Assembly: GCA_022829145.1 (NCBI GenBank)
Contig: CM040746.1
Coordinates: 36,001,712 to 36,065,711, forward strand
Origin: Albula goreensis
Lineage: Eukaryota > Chordata > Actinopteri > Albuliformes > Albulidae
DNA: 64,000 nt
Direction: 5' to 3'
The translations under genes and the position numbers were made by a program. Under the pieces are notes generated by a model that made no database searches, had not been told where the DNA came from, and worked only from the letters and a program-made list of their open reading frames with translations. Positions 51,351-64,000 of the stretch are shown here, in pieces; position 1 is the stretch's first letter; each line of letters begins with the position of its first letter.

Positions 51351-51932
51351 AACATGTATTTATACGTATAGCCATATACACCTTATTTATTACAGCAATT
51401 TATTCATGTCATTATTTTTATATATTTTGATATTTATATTCTCTTCTACAACCACAAACCTCTGGGCTGCCAGGCAGTCACAGTTAAAAGGATGCCCCAA
51501 TAGGAAAGGCAGCGTGTGGCTCATTCCTTCTGCCGCATGTTTTGTTGTAGTCTGTTAGCGGGGACCGGCTACAATTCCAAACTAAAACCATTTCATCACC
51601 GACATGAAAGTGCAGACCCTGAATCTGATCCGCAGCATTTTGAAAATAAACCGACCCCGGTGAGACGAGGGTAGTACAAGCAGCGTGTCTGTCCGCATGA
51701 GCACAGGCATCCCTTCACTACAGGGGCAGATGGGCTGGAATGCAATGTAAATAGCGATCGGTCTCGCCTGGCCTGGAAAATATCCAAGGACACATAACGA
51801 GTCACAGTCCAATTAAAACGCTCCATTTGCAAAAAATAAACCTTGGCGCCCTGTGTGACCAGAAATATTGTGAGAATGAATGCGATGCCTTTGGGTTATT
51901 TCGATCCCTTTTTTAAACTTTGCTTCATTACG

Positions 51933-51988
51933 GTGGGACTGGGGGTTGGGTGGGGGGGGGGGGCAGTGGTGTGGTAAAGGGGGTGGGA
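51933..51988 (+). repeat. G-rich tract with G-quadruplex potential
   Basis: Runs GGTGGGACTGGGGGTTGGGT, then 12 consecutive G, then GGTGGTAAAG-like spacing and GGGGGTGGG. It satisfies a four-run G-quadruplex pattern several times over. Confidence 0.75.
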
Positions 51989-52756
51989 ATGTCATATGAT
52001 CCCCCCAACCTTGAAGGACTTGATCAGGAGGTACGGACAGACAGCAACACAGATAATAAGGATGACAGTGAGGGTTATGCTGAAGATAGTGTTACTCCTT
52101 TCAAGACTGAGACCGAGGCTGAATCGGCTCTCTGTGCATGACGGGACAAGCAGCAAGGGGCGTTGGCACAGGCCTCTCTTCACTTCCACTTAAGCCGCCG
52201 CTGCCAAACCACCTCAGATCTAGCTTTCAGCGTCTCTGCGTCAGGTTTTACAAGCCGTGTTAAGAAAATTCTGATACACATGCTAACCTTTGCGGCACAT
52301 ATTTTCAGCTTTAATAGCCCTTGTAAAAAAAGACAGGGATACCTAATTGGATGTGGTCTAATGGGCTTATCTTGCACACTGTGACCTGATGTAGCATTTT
52401 CATAGCGGCAAATGAATTCAAGAGGAGGACTGCTATAGAGGACTATGCTGACCCAAACTGTACTCTCACACCCACACAAACTGCAATCATACCGTTGAGA
52501 AGGGCAAAGGGAACCTCATCCAGTTATCTCTGTCGAGGCTGAGTTCTGTACGGGTCAACTGACAATGCGGTAGTAATAGGTGGTAGCGGCCCTCCAGGTA
52601 ATTGAACCACTGGTCCTTGAGCCTATACAGTGAAGTAATACTCAGAACCAAACCCACGTATTAATCAGATACGCTATTGAGTAGCGTCTCTTCATATGAA
52701 ACACATGCTTATGTCTAAGTTCAGGTGCTACATGCCATGATGTTTTGAGACCTATC

Positions 52757-52861
<105 letters not shown>

Positions 52862-53464
52862 GAGGAGAAGAAAGCAACAGTTCTATCATCTTGTTCAGAC
52901 GAAGGTAGTTCCCAAGTAATTCTGTCCTTCGCACTGAAGCCGCTGCGGCTAACGCCTTGCAGCCCAGGTTTTCCAGGGGTCTATCTCCAGTCTATGGAAG
53001 CATGCAGGATGCTAGGCAACAGGGAAAGCACAGCACTAAAACTTTCAAACAGCCTACATTATTATTGTTGGCCAGGCCAGGTATTTACAAAAGCAGCCTG
53101 CAGCAGTGGGAGGGGAAAACCAACAGCTATGTGTTCTCAACAGCTCCCACGACGCCTGGACAGGGGGAGTAACAGCGTGTTATTCTTCTCTCCATCTCCC
53201 CGCGTCACGTTCAGATGGCAAACCTAGTGCCACGCCTATTTCCCCCTATCTCCCCTTTCAATTCTCCCCCAAAAAAAACAACACACTCTGACCTCCTGTC
53301 TCAACATCCCTCTCTTACTATTCCTTCCTCACTCGCAAGCTCTCCATTTTTTTTTTTTTTTAAGATCTTGAGAACTGCTTGGGCTGTCTTTATTCTCACG
53401 GCTGTGACAGATTCCTGGCAGGGATTTCTAGGAGGGGCAGGGAGTTTTGAGGAGGGGCAGATAT

Positions 53465-53497
<33 letters not shown>
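53465..53497 (+). repeat. (GA)n microsatellite
   Basis: A pure AG run of about 30 bp followed by a G-rich segment (GGAGGGGGCCGGGGG). Confidence 0.96.
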
Positions 53498-55079
53498 AGG
53501 GGGCCGGGGGAAAAGTGGAGGGGTGGGCTTTAGCCCTGATCGTGGTTCCAGAGGAATGCAACTGGAGGCAGGCCTTTGCATGAGAGAGAGGGAAAGAAAA
53601 CAGAGCGAAATGAAAACACTGCATCATGGACGCCCTGCCTGAAACAAGAGCAGCAGATCCCAATCCTCCTCACAGAACCAACCCTCCAAACGCCCCATCT
53701 GCACCACACCGCTACATACTAGCGCACCTCGAAATCTGACTCCAAACATTAGCGTCTCCAATTTCGCTTTTAATTATAGGACTTGTGTAACCACTAAATC
53801 ACACACAGCCAGGCCGGAATTGCTAAACAATCATCATGAGTCAGGAAAATGTAATCTCTTGAAGACAAATAAGGACCTTCTAATGGTATAATCAGACTCA
53901 GAGACCAACAAAACTGCAGTTTGTCCACAATACCTGTACATTCAAATGGCGGTCTCCACAAAGAGCTGAAGTATATTTTACATGTAATTCTATGTTAACA
54001 TTTTGCTAAGCTGAAATCAGGGTTTTCTTTATTTTGTTTCTCCAAAGTTTAACGCTCGCCATGGTCAAACCTTTACAGACAATGAATGAGCCAATGGGAC
54101 TCAGCAAAGACCATTGACATTAGCAGAGCAATACAGAGATCTGATGTATTTCAGTGGCAGTATGAAACACTTGATGTGGGTTTTACAAGCAGAGCCTACT
54201 TAGCATTGCAGCTACATCCACATCAGCCACAATGAGCCCAAATTGATCATATCAGGAAGGATATAATTTATTGTGTGGCCCCTGTTTCATACATCGGATG
54301 TAGAAATTAGATTTCAGTGATCTTATTTGTGGAGGACAATGACTTGTATGAGGGGCTTTAAAGATCAGGGGGTACACTGGGTCACCCTTTGCCACAGGGC
54401 AGCACGACCAAGCTGGCCATCACCCAAAATCATATGACCCAAAATGGCTCTGGAGTAAACAGATGCAGAATAGGAGCCCTTGTGATCATCCCTCTGGTGT
54501 TCATACAATCATAAGACAGGCCGTCACACTCAAACAGAGAGCATAAACTACAATCATAAAAAAAAACCCTTTTTTGTTCCATCTGCTAGCCGGTCAGAAA
54601 GCAAAAAATTCCATGAACGCAAGTGCCCAATTAAGTCGTTATGTACAACAAAAATTCGTTCAGAAGGGGAAAGAAAGAGGAACAGGGGCAGATTCTACTT
54701 GGCCAAAGGGATGTGGAATCAGCTCCATTCATCATCGTTAACGTGGGTCATTGTGTCTTTGTGGTATGTATGGGATAGCCCCGGGGGAAACCAACAATCC
54801 CTCAAAGTGTTCGTCTCACAGCGGCGGATTCAACCCCCCCCAAGCTACTGACCACCACCCATCTCCCGGCAACACGCCCCTCATTTCTGCTGGGCCCAAA
54901 TATTTCTGTTATGATCTGGTTCATTTTTTTTTTTTTTTAAATCATAATAAATCAGGATACTCCCGAGATAAGCTAAGTACTTGAGCCAACATTCATTCTC
55001 TTTTGACTGTTTATGGGATTTTCACATGGTTTTAAACAAAGCGAAGAGGGGCAGCCTGGGATAAGTCATAGCTGGAGAA

Positions 55080-55140
55080 GGTGGGGAGTGGGGGGGCTTG
55101 GGTAGGTGGGTCGGGGGGGTGGAGGGGGTGGAAACAGGTG
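55080..55140 (+). repeat. G-rich tract with G-quadruplex potential
   Basis: GGTGGGGAGTGGGGGGGCTT, GGGTAGGTGGGTCGGGGGGG and TGGAGGGGGTGG follow one another on the plus strand. It lies about 0.5 kb from the candidate minus-strand exon at 55,606-55,692; any regulatory link is speculation. Confidence 0.7.
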
Positions 55141-55605
55141 GTCAGGCGCTAACAAGGGAGCTTGAGGATTTAGTCGAGCTAGGAGTGTCACATTTCTCTG
55201 CTCAGGTCTTCATGGTCCAACCAGCAGCTTACCTCCCTGACCTTTCTCCCTTTCCCAAATTGTGGCAGAATGTTTTTATTTTTCCCCACAGTACTGACTT
55301 TAGCAGTGCTCACAGAAAGGCCAGCTCCAAACAAAAAACATGTGCCACACATGCACACACAAACACATACACACACATACAGAAAAGATGCCTCCGATAA
55401 GGTTGAGAGGGCAAAGCTAATACAGGTGAGAGTGAGAGAGAATAACATTAGCAGATACAAATGGTATGTTCTGGGCCACCTATCAGACTTTGAGAGATTA
55501 TTCCTGAGCAAGTTGAGGTTTCTTTTTCATGTCTGTCATCACACCTAGATCTGAGGGGGTTTTTTTTTTTTTTTGGGGGAGGAGATGGTGAGATGGGAAA
55601 TTTAC

Positions 55606-55692
55606 CTTCTAGTTGATCACACTCTTCCTGGGGCTTCTCTTCTTGCTCCTCCCTTCTTTCTTTTCCTCCTTCTCCTTTATTTGGTGTCTTCT
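55606..55692 (-). other. candidate small upstream exon, Glu/Lys-rich (87 nt)
   Basis: The segment is bounded by a good acceptor (CCTTTTTTTAG) and donor (GAAG|GTAAAT). Only one frame is open through it; it encodes KTPNKGEGGKERREEQEEKP and QEECDQLE, a charged and probably disordered stretch. It starts and ends in phase 1, so it could be included or skipped without changing frame. It would fit the candidate exon at 47,066-47,015. It lies 8.8 kb upstream of the ahnak start codon on the same strand. Alternatives are a noncoding ahnak 5' exon, an exon of another gene, or chance. Confidence 0.3.
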
Positions 55693-56877
55693 CTAAAAAA
55701 AGGAAACACATAAAAAATAAAATATCATTGCTTTGTTTAAAAAAAAAAGCACAAACCAAGCTATCTGAAGAAGGTAGCTAAATTTCTTCTTCTAAAAAAA
55801 AAGTTAATGGTCTTTGGAAGAAAATCTTTCAAAAAAAAGCAAACGATGTCCGATTACACAATTACCATATCCAATAGGTGAAGTGCACAACTGGATTGAT
55901 CCTCACATTGTACAGATTAAAAGGCATCATATAAAAACACATTCAGCATTGCCATTGTACAGAAATAAAATGCCCTCGCCATTTGTGTGGATGATCTACT
56001 TTGATGCTATCAAACCGTCTTTGCCTCATCCTCCACAGGGTTCAGCTGGCAACATGTGAGCCAGGCCAAGCCATGGGCAGGTACAGGCACAGACACAGAT
56101 GGTAGACCTATTGACTCTCTCCTGCATTCTTCCCTCTTTTCAGCGAGAACAAAGGTGTATCATACACATGCCTGCACTCAACCACGTTCAACTGTCTAAA
56201 CCCTTTAAATTACAGTGTCTGTTTAATCTGACGGCTTCAGAGCAGCCATCGGCGGAGCCGGAAATCCAGATAAGCCTCCAGAGCAACTGAAAAGAATATC
56301 TTTTTTTTTCCTCTCCTTTTCAAAAAAATGACACATACTATAGCTTCTGCGACTTGTTTTTGGAGACTGAGAATGAGAGAGAGCGAGAAAGTGCACAAAA
56401 CGTTTTAAGGTTGATCGACCAAAAGGTAGGGAGATTCACTGGGGTTCTTTTCAGCTCGAGCACAATTAAAAAGGCCAGTGTCTGGGCTGTTTTACACTGA
56501 ATGCAAAATTTCCCATTTTTATCATCACTGTAGCTCCTTGGAAAAAAAACACATCAATGCATAAGTAATTTCCTTTCCAAAGGTCTGTATATTTCCCGTG
56601 AAACCTAAAATGGCTGTCAACATGCTTTGGGAAGTCTGTCTGGTATCCCTATCTTGAGTCGACACAACAGTCAGCATAACAAGCTTCTCTTCACTTCTCT
56701 TAAGTATTATCTGTGAGAAATTTTACCTGCAGCGTCAGTCATAAGAATACCATCACGTAATAAAATGTTATAGCCCAAATGAACAGGATATCCTAAACTC
56801 ATTTTTTTATTACTAGTTAACATGAAAATCATTCCATTATCTCATGCACACACTCTTTGAAACAAAAACTTCTTTCT

Positions 56878-57092
56878 TGCACCTTTAAAGGTTCTTCATT
56901 TTGTCATGCCGGGAACTCTTAAAGGTTCATCTTAGATACAGATAACTTTAAGGGGTTCTTTATGTAACCCTCAGAATAAGGTTCCACAGAGAACCTGTGA
57001 GTGAAATCCATATCAAAGAAGAACCTTTAAGGGTTCCCCCAGCAGGACAAGTGAAGAACCCTTTAGGAACCTTTTTTTTTCTAACCGTGCAT
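56878..57092. mobile_element. palindromic MITE-like element rich in AAGGTTCTT
   Basis: The left arm is GCACCTTTAAAGGTTCTTCA and TTTTGTCATGCCGGGAACTC; the right arm, reverse-complemented, reads GCACGGTTAG, poly-A, GGTTCCTAAAGGGTTCTTCA and CTTGTCCTGCTGGGGGAACC. The two arms are clear imperfect inverted repeats of over 50 bases around a middle containing further GGTTCTTT and GAACCTT words. This structure suggests a non-autonomous DNA transposon able to fold into a long hairpin. Confidence 0.6.
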
Positions 57093-57220
57093 GAACATGA
57101 GCAGTCTACAAATATAATGATCTACACATACTTTTCCTTCTGGAAACAAAAGACCTTTCACCTGACTGAGATTAGTTAATTATGTTGGCATATGTGGTCT
57201 AATAATTAACTTGCACTATA

Positions 57221-57422
57221 TTTACATTTTGACATTTAGAATGACTTACATAGCATGCATTTTCAACCTATGGGAGGTTACACATAGAGCTGCATATTCG
57301 CTGAAGCAAGACAGCCTGAGTGCCTGGCTCAAGGGCACAAAAGAAGCCCCACCTGGGAATTGAACATACAACCTTTAAACTGCAAGCCCAGCTCTCTATC
57401 CCACTATTACACCACACTGCTA
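57221..57422 (-). mobile_element. tRNA-derived SINE (diverged copy, degraded tail)
   Basis: Minus-strand reading: GCAGTGTGGTGTAATAGTGG head, GGTTGTATGTTCAATTCCCA as B box, TGCCCTTGAGCCAGGC in the body, and a degraded tail TAAGTCATTCTAAATGTC. The head resembles the copy at 15,240-15,442. Confidence 0.7.
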
Positions 57423-60400
57423 CACCATTCACTTCACTTTATCCTCTGGGGCTCGAATTACTTACAGCAAATCTGAAAACTAAATATACTCCATACTGAT
57501 TTTGTTCCTGAAAATCTCTTCAGAGGGATTAGAAGTCCTTTTGTCTGTCTTCCAGTATGTGGCACTGTAGTCCTCCAGACATTTTACAGTTTTAATGCAA
57601 ATACATCACCGAAAACATTGTCAAGAGTACATAATGGAAACCATAGCTGGAATGTTTTTGCAAAAAAAAAAAAAAAAAACGAATGCACAGAGGTTAAGAC
57701 TGCACCGGGAACTCTGCTTTTCGAAACATGGGCATATGGTTTCATATTACAGAGCATGTGGAGAGGTCTGGCGGACGACCCTGGGCAGAAGAGTGAAGGA
57801 AGTTTGTGACAGGTGTGTATTTCAAAGATCTGAAGTATGTGGAAGCCATTCCTTCACAGTGCTTTGGCAAGCATGGAATGAGTTCCTTGCCGACACAGAC
57901 ATATGTGCCACAGTTCACTCCAGTTCCCTTTGAGGCCGAACTGTGTCTCAGGTGTCTGCCATTCACAAGGGTTGCGCAATACCGGCCTGAAGTGCCAGGC
58001 ATTTTCAACGTTAAAAACAGCCCAAACGGAGCCTTTGTGTTCCGACTCCAGCTCCACAAGGGTCCTGTTTGTCTGAGCTGCATTACATGTTCAATGTTCC
58101 CAGGGACAACCTGGTCAACGATTTTTCATCATGTGGTTAACTGTTTCTCCACTAAATAATCAGTGATAGTTTTCCAGTTATGTTTTTCCTTATTAAGCAA
58201 CTACTTTCCACTTGAGTGAAATTGTGAAAGTGCACAGAAGACCTTGCTTCACCTGCATTTGGTGAGGCCTGTTGTAACAAGACCAAAATGTTCTACATTG
58301 TGATTTATTTTCAAGGAAGGCACGATAGAAGCTGACAAAATGCGAGGTTCCCTGTTTTTAGGCTAAGACTGCCTGCTGTTACACTAACAAATATGAACCA
58401 ATCAGGTCGGTAGCCAGCAGGGAAGGCACCGGGACTAGAGGTGTGATTCTGGGTTGGGCTGGGCTATGAGGTATTTGTGCAGGCGGAATCTAGCTCATGT
58501 CAAACGCAAATGACCTGCAAAACAAGAAGGATTATCAAGCCACACCAACTGTGATTACTTAACCAAAGCTCTGACAAGCAGGGGCAAAAAAAAAAAATCT
58601 CATTAATCCGATTTTGTTTGCTCATATTCAAAAGCTGGGAGTTTCTTAGGACGCCATGCTGATAACACAATCACAAACACTCACCTGCTGCCCTGCCCAA
58701 TCAAATTAGCCCTTCAAAAAAAAAAACATCAAATCACAGCCTATATTACAGGCTTCCAATCACATTGTTATGTTCAAAACATTCTTATCGCCGCTGTGGC
58801 TATTTGGCAAGAGGCACTCCCAATTCAGGAGACAAAAGGCTGGACCGGATGCCCCGGATACAGGATTCCTGGTGTAGCATGGAATCTACCAATGGTGAGA
58901 ATTTGCCAGGCAACCACCCTCCTCTTGTGGTTGGAGTTAATTGTATCTGTGCACAAAGTCTATAGACTCAACTGATTCAGAAACCAAATGAAAGAACAAT
59001 AATATGTGACTGTGCCCAAAAGGTATTTTGTACATGGGTACATTTTGTGAATTGTTAATGGTACAGATGATAGATAAGGGCAGACTGTTTTAAAATGATT
59101 CTCTCTAGATCTTCTTCATCTCAATAAGATAGTGTACATATTTTATCCATGATGGAAGCGATCGAGCTATCATTGTGCTCATCCCATTCCAAGATCTTTT
59201 TAATCATTATTATTACTATTTTCACTAAAATATTTCATTTCAAAGACAGAGGCACATGTCCAGCTAAAACTGCAGAGCTCATTAGTCTAAGAAACCCCCC
59301 CACCCCCCCACCGTCACTATCAGGTACGGCACCAATTGGCACGATTCTGGGGATCATTATCGAGATCCAGTTTAGAACAGCTAAGCCACCAGTCACCTCT
59401 CTGGGCCTTGATAAGGGGGCAGTCCATCAGCATGCCTGCTCGCGCGCTCGGTTTTGGCAGGGACCCCGCAATAAACAGTCTATTTTCATCCTCTCCTCTC
59501 TGGTATTGTCCGGAGCTGCCTAGAAGACGTGACTGATTTGATAAGCAAATATCTGTTTCCCCCCTCTCTCCTTGCCAAGTGTTCTTCCCCCTTTAGACAA
59601 ACCTATATGTGTTGAGGCAGATTCCGGTAGATGCCTTGAGGTGGCTCTGTACTGGATTTATGACCCTGGCTGAGTGCTATAGATGTCTCGGGTATGTGTC
59701 AAAACCTTGGCCCCGCCCCTTCAGGCTCAGAGGCAGTGTGGCACAAAAGCGCATTTTGACATGACACACTGGCTGGCTTGAAGATGCCACACATTCCTTG
59801 TGTGAATGAAAGATGAAGCTTCTGTGGACAGGACCTTGACAGATATCTCCACAGATGCAATAAAAAATACATCCTTTTTTTTAAAAATCTCCCATGCTTC
59901 CCCTTCACATAAAACAGCTTTAAATTTATTTCTACTGTATATTTACTGCTCTTTGGCTTTTCTAAGTTTATATATATATTTTATTTAAGTTGAAGTCATA
60001 AAAACAATTGTAACCCCCAAGGACAGCCAGAGGAGATTGTGTCTAAAATTTGGCGGGCCCATTCCAGGCAGTAAGAATGTAACATACTCAAAAGCTGACA
60101 GCTCAAGAAGGGCTCATTTCATGGTGAAAGAAAGTCACTCTTGCCAAATGTTATCCGTTAATTACTGCCTGAAGGACTTTCCCCCCACTTGGGTCAAACA
60201 TCTTATGAACTTATAAAACAACAACAAAATAAATACCATGGATTTTGAGATGCTTACCTAAGAAAAACTACCAGTCTGATGATAATTCAACTGTCAAACC
60301 ATTTCTGGAGTTAAGAATTTACATTCTCTTAAATTGCATTCTCTCAGACATAAATTACAAATCCTAAAAGTTATTTTTATAAAACAATCACGTAATGAAA

Positions 60401-63400
60401 AAGCTGTTTTTGCACAACAGTATGAAACACTCAACTCATATTACACTGCATGACATAAACATTTTGCACAATAGCAGTATTGTTCTGTAACCAAGACTAC
60501 TATTTTGACTTTAAGCAGTGATCCAAGGACATCCGCAAACTCTGAGAATAGCATCAATCAGCAAAAACATATGGAGAAAATATTTTGATTAGCAGACTTC
60601 TCAATTTTTTTATGCTCTGCTCAAAGGGTCCTTCACTTAATGGACACGCCTGATTTTCCGCGATGTACTCATTTTGCTATTTCATGACTGACCACACCCA
60701 CAAAAGCCTTCATGTCTGCGTTTATAGTTGCTGCCCATTCCTCCAGCTGACTCACCATCCTGGAGGACTGGCTTCCTAAGGCTGAAGATCGTTGCCCCTT
60801 CTTTAAATGGACGACAGAAGCTCAGACAGAACAAATGAAACCACGGCCCTTTGAAACTCCCTCAAAGCATGCTGGTAAATGCACAGTTCATCAATTAAAA
60901 GAAACGAGCGTGAGTCGAGTGCTTTCCCTTTGCACGATCCTTTTCAGAAAAGCCTTTATGGTAAATGTTAACAGGATTCATAAATCGTCAGTTACCATTC
61001 ATATACACTTGTGCCTGAATATCAATAGTTCAGCTGTTTATTTGACAAACTAAAAATTTCAGAATCAGTTCCCTTACATTGTAATCATCTCTCAAAATCA
61101 TCTAACTCGTCATCGGCCCTGATTCAGCTTTAAAAAGGATGAAATTATTGTCTTACTCTTGCAGGAATGGCTTTACACAGTAGCACAGGAGGAAAGCACA
61201 CTTTCTCCTACTTGTAACCCTTAAAGTCGTACATTTTATGAAGGAACTTCTGCATCTTGTCATTATGGCTTTTCCAAATCAAAATAGCAGCATGCCGCAT
61301 ACAATCTAATTAAAACTTTTAAAAGGTGTGTTCTCCATATGTGTTCAGACTACATAAATGCTGCCCTTTCATAGATGCTTAAACCCATCTGTATGTTACA
61401 TACACCTCTTTTCATGAAACAACTTCTCAACTTGTCTCCAGGAAACTTTCATATCTATACTTGAGTTGTGTATAACAATATTCCAGTGTCTTGAATTAGC
61501 TTTGGTATTTCCTGATTTAATACAAGTTCTATGATAAACAAAGGACCGGTTTTTACTGGAAAGCCCTACATGTAGTTATAAAACATTGCAACAGTCACAT
61601 GCACATGAGCATGGCGAAAAAAAATAATGAGCACATTACACGACGAATTGAGATTTAGATGTGTGGAAAAGTATTTGCATAGTTAATAAAAACCAAAGGA
61701 GCTCTGGAAGGTTTACATCAGCACAGCTACTTCTGCAAGCTTTTACAAGACATATGGCCTGCGCCAGGTTGGAATCTTTTGACCTGCTGATATTCAACAG
61801 GGGTGTAGTGAAAAACGCACTTTCTTGTTTACACAGCGAGAAGGAGGAAAAGGCATGCTTGAATGTGCTCAACCAGACTCCTGTTGAGACTGGCTTATGG
61901 GACTAAAGAGGCAGGGTGAAATCTGTTATTAGTTCTCCCTAGTTTTGCATGGCCGACACCCTACATTACTTAATTAAACATGGTGAAAATGACAAGGTTT
62001 AAGACCATCACATATTAATTAGTTAGACAACTATCCTCTTGGTTATGATTTTCCTTGAGTGTTGGATTTGTGAAGACTACCTTCTGCCATATTGCATTAC
62101 CACAGAGGTGTGACCAATTCTTCATGCAGGTGCTGGTGGGTCTTCCAATGAAGGTGACATGGTGTGTGCATTTAATTTCCATCTGCCAATACGCCCATGT
62201 TATTACACTGGCGTAAGCTCCAGGTAACTAACATGCGATTATATCTTGTTCCTTGTGTTACTCATGCTTGAAATGATGGATCTGGTTTTGGGTGATAAGT
62301 TGACATTAGAGCTATGAATATTCAGATATCATACAATTAAATCAAAAGTAAATGAGCTCTTTTCAATATCCTGTTCTTGCAGATTAATTTGATCCTATTT
62401 TGTAGTTACGTGGTATTTACATTGTAATGACATTGGATAATTGCCTCGGTATGAGACGTTACTTAGCCTTTGCGATGACTTATACCTACCTTATTGTGCT
62501 TACCTGTCTGAGTTGAAGAAAGCCTCAAGATAAATTTGGAAACTGGTACTGCAAAAATGTCTTGGCATCAGAAGTGCTTGTATTAATTGTTTGGCGCTTG
62601 AATGATCAGCCCTCTCTACGCATCATCAAAATGCGCCAACACAAGCCACTGCCTAATCCTCCCAAGGCCCTCCCACTACACTGTGTAAATGGTTATTCCA
62701 GAGAATGGGACTGCTACTGAAACAGTAAAGGGCTTGATATGATGAAGGACAGTCACCAGAGAGATGTCAGAATGTTTGCAGAGGGAGAGAGAAATGTGGA
62801 CCGAGGCAGCTGTGCTAACTCTTCACTCTGTCGGAGCGGCCGATCACAAACCCAGCTGACTTGTGCTCTGCCCTTTGGGACTATCCAACACTTTTATTCA
62901 TTTTTGCCTAATGCCAAAAACAAAAAAGAACAAAATCAAAAAGGGGAAGCTGTGACTGCAACACCCACTGAAACACCCAATATGGACAATTGCCAAGCCT
63001 CTATTCTCAAAAAAAAAAAAAAAAACTCTATACCGTCCACGTTCTTCAAGGAGGCTATGCATAACAACTAACCGTGGCTTAGCTTGAGTAATGCGTTGGT
63101 CTCACCTAAGTCACAGAGATCAGCTGGAGTGAAGGGCAGGGACCGCAGTTTTGCTGCTCTTGAGTTAATCCAACTGAGACATTCACTGAAGGCGATATAG
63201 CTAAGTGTCAATTTCCACAATGCTTTAGGTGTGGCCTCTTGAGTCAGACCAGGTCAAAGCCTACTTTGGCCATTATTATTGGTGTCTGAGCTGAGGGCAT
63301 GGCGGTAAGGCTGACCTTTCAACCTGTCAGAAAGGACTGAGAAAGGCAGCACAATATAGCTTCCTTTTGTTTCCACCATTTAAGGAAGTCCAGGCCAAAG

Positions 63401-64000
63401 GACAACACCCAAACCATGCCGCTGGTGTACGATTTCTTGCGTTTCAGTCTTTACAAAGCATACGACTTGCACCAGGCTCCTTTCCCATCCAGTTCACATG
63501 TTGATGGCTCAGTCAACAGGACAATATTCCTGAAACTCAAACATGTTTTCAGCTTAACTAGTGTGTGCTAGCTGCCATGTTTACCACACTGCCCAAAGCT
63601 ACTTTAATCAACAATTTAGCTCCACCAAAATCACCATCTTGGCCTTAACCGTGTTGAAAATTTACATTGTGAACCATTCAGTGCAGACAACGTGGGACCA
63701 GGACTCATGATTATATCCTTGCTATCTTCAAAAATGTTTTATATTCATGATAAATTCTGTGCATGACGCATACCGCTCTGGAAAGGCAGGCTGTGCACCG
63801 TAAGGAATTCCGCTAAAGGGGGGAGTTGATTCTTCAATGTTACCGAATGTTGCAGTGCTGCAAAAACAGCCTCAACGTCATTCCAAGGTCCCATAACTGA
63901 AGGTGGTGGTGACTTGAAGTGGTGCAGAGATAAACAGAGGAGCCATTTGTGTCTCCTGCCTGCCAACTCTCTAAAAGACAGCGGTGGGAAGACCAGATCT
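57423..64000. other. distal flank, no confirmed gene
   Basis: A plus-strand reading of 117 codons at 57,806-58,159 has no recognisable similarity and overlaps an equally long minus-strand reading, so I do not call it. Two weak candidate minus-strand exons (62,548-62,504 and about 63,250-63,106) are discussed as a finding. Poly-A runs lie at 57,661-57,679 and 63,009-63,025. Confidence 0.5.

Noticed and set aside
57806..58159. 117-codon plus-strand reading
   Set aside because: No ATG at its upstream end, no recognised family, no splice or promoter context, and an overlapping minus-strand reading of similar length.

Overview
The window is vertebrate genomic DNA, almost certainly from a teleost fish. 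The flanks are AT-rich and gene-poor, with many dinucleotide microsatellites, several tRNA-derived SINEs ending in the fish-type tail (in one orientation a GCTTTGGATAAAAGC-like motif), and small palindromic elements. There are no operons, RBS, CRISPR arrays or other prokaryotic features. I cannot name the species.

One gene is clearly recognisable: ahnak (neuroblast differentiation-associated protein AHNAK), on the minus strand from about 46.82 kb down to a stop codon at 28,738. Two small coding exons (46,823-46,667 and 46,407-46,205) encode an AHNAK/periaxin-type PDZ domain split by an intron. They are followed by one giant exon of about 17 kb (45,751-28,738). The giant exon encodes a Lys/Gly/Pro/Asp-rich repeat protein: diverged repeats, then about 25 tandem copies of a 119-residue (357-bp) unit, then three nearly identical copies of a 308-residue (924-bp) higher-order unit, then four half-length (about 60-residue) units, and finally the conserved AHNAK C-terminus with its annexin A2/S100A10-binding segment. 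The giant exon is broken twice: a 2-nt offset at a short GA run near 45,431-45,436, and a cluster of four small deletions totalling 31 nt at about 41,005-41,092. If both are corrected, the predicted protein is about 5,800 residues, close to human AHNAK (about 5,890). I therefore read them first as consensus or assembly errors in a hard repeat, not as gene decay.

The start codon lies one base inside its exon, so at least one upstream exon must exist. I propose a phase-compatible set of small candidate minus-strand exons upstream (47,066-47,015; 55,692-55,606; more weakly 62,548-62,504 and about 63,250-63,106). These could give a longer N-terminus or belong to the 5' UTR; this is a hypothesis.

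From 1 to about 27 kb, downstream of ahnak, I recognise no gene. The region holds four tRNA-SINEs, another interspersed repeat, a small palindromic element, microsatellites and a compact CpG-dense patch at 18.6 kb. From 47 to 64 kb (ahnak 5' flank or introns) there are microsatellites, G-rich tracts, one more SINE and a second palindromic element. I found no convincing new biological system. The most informative observations are the layered repeat architecture of ahnak, the two frame breaks, and the possible 5' extension.
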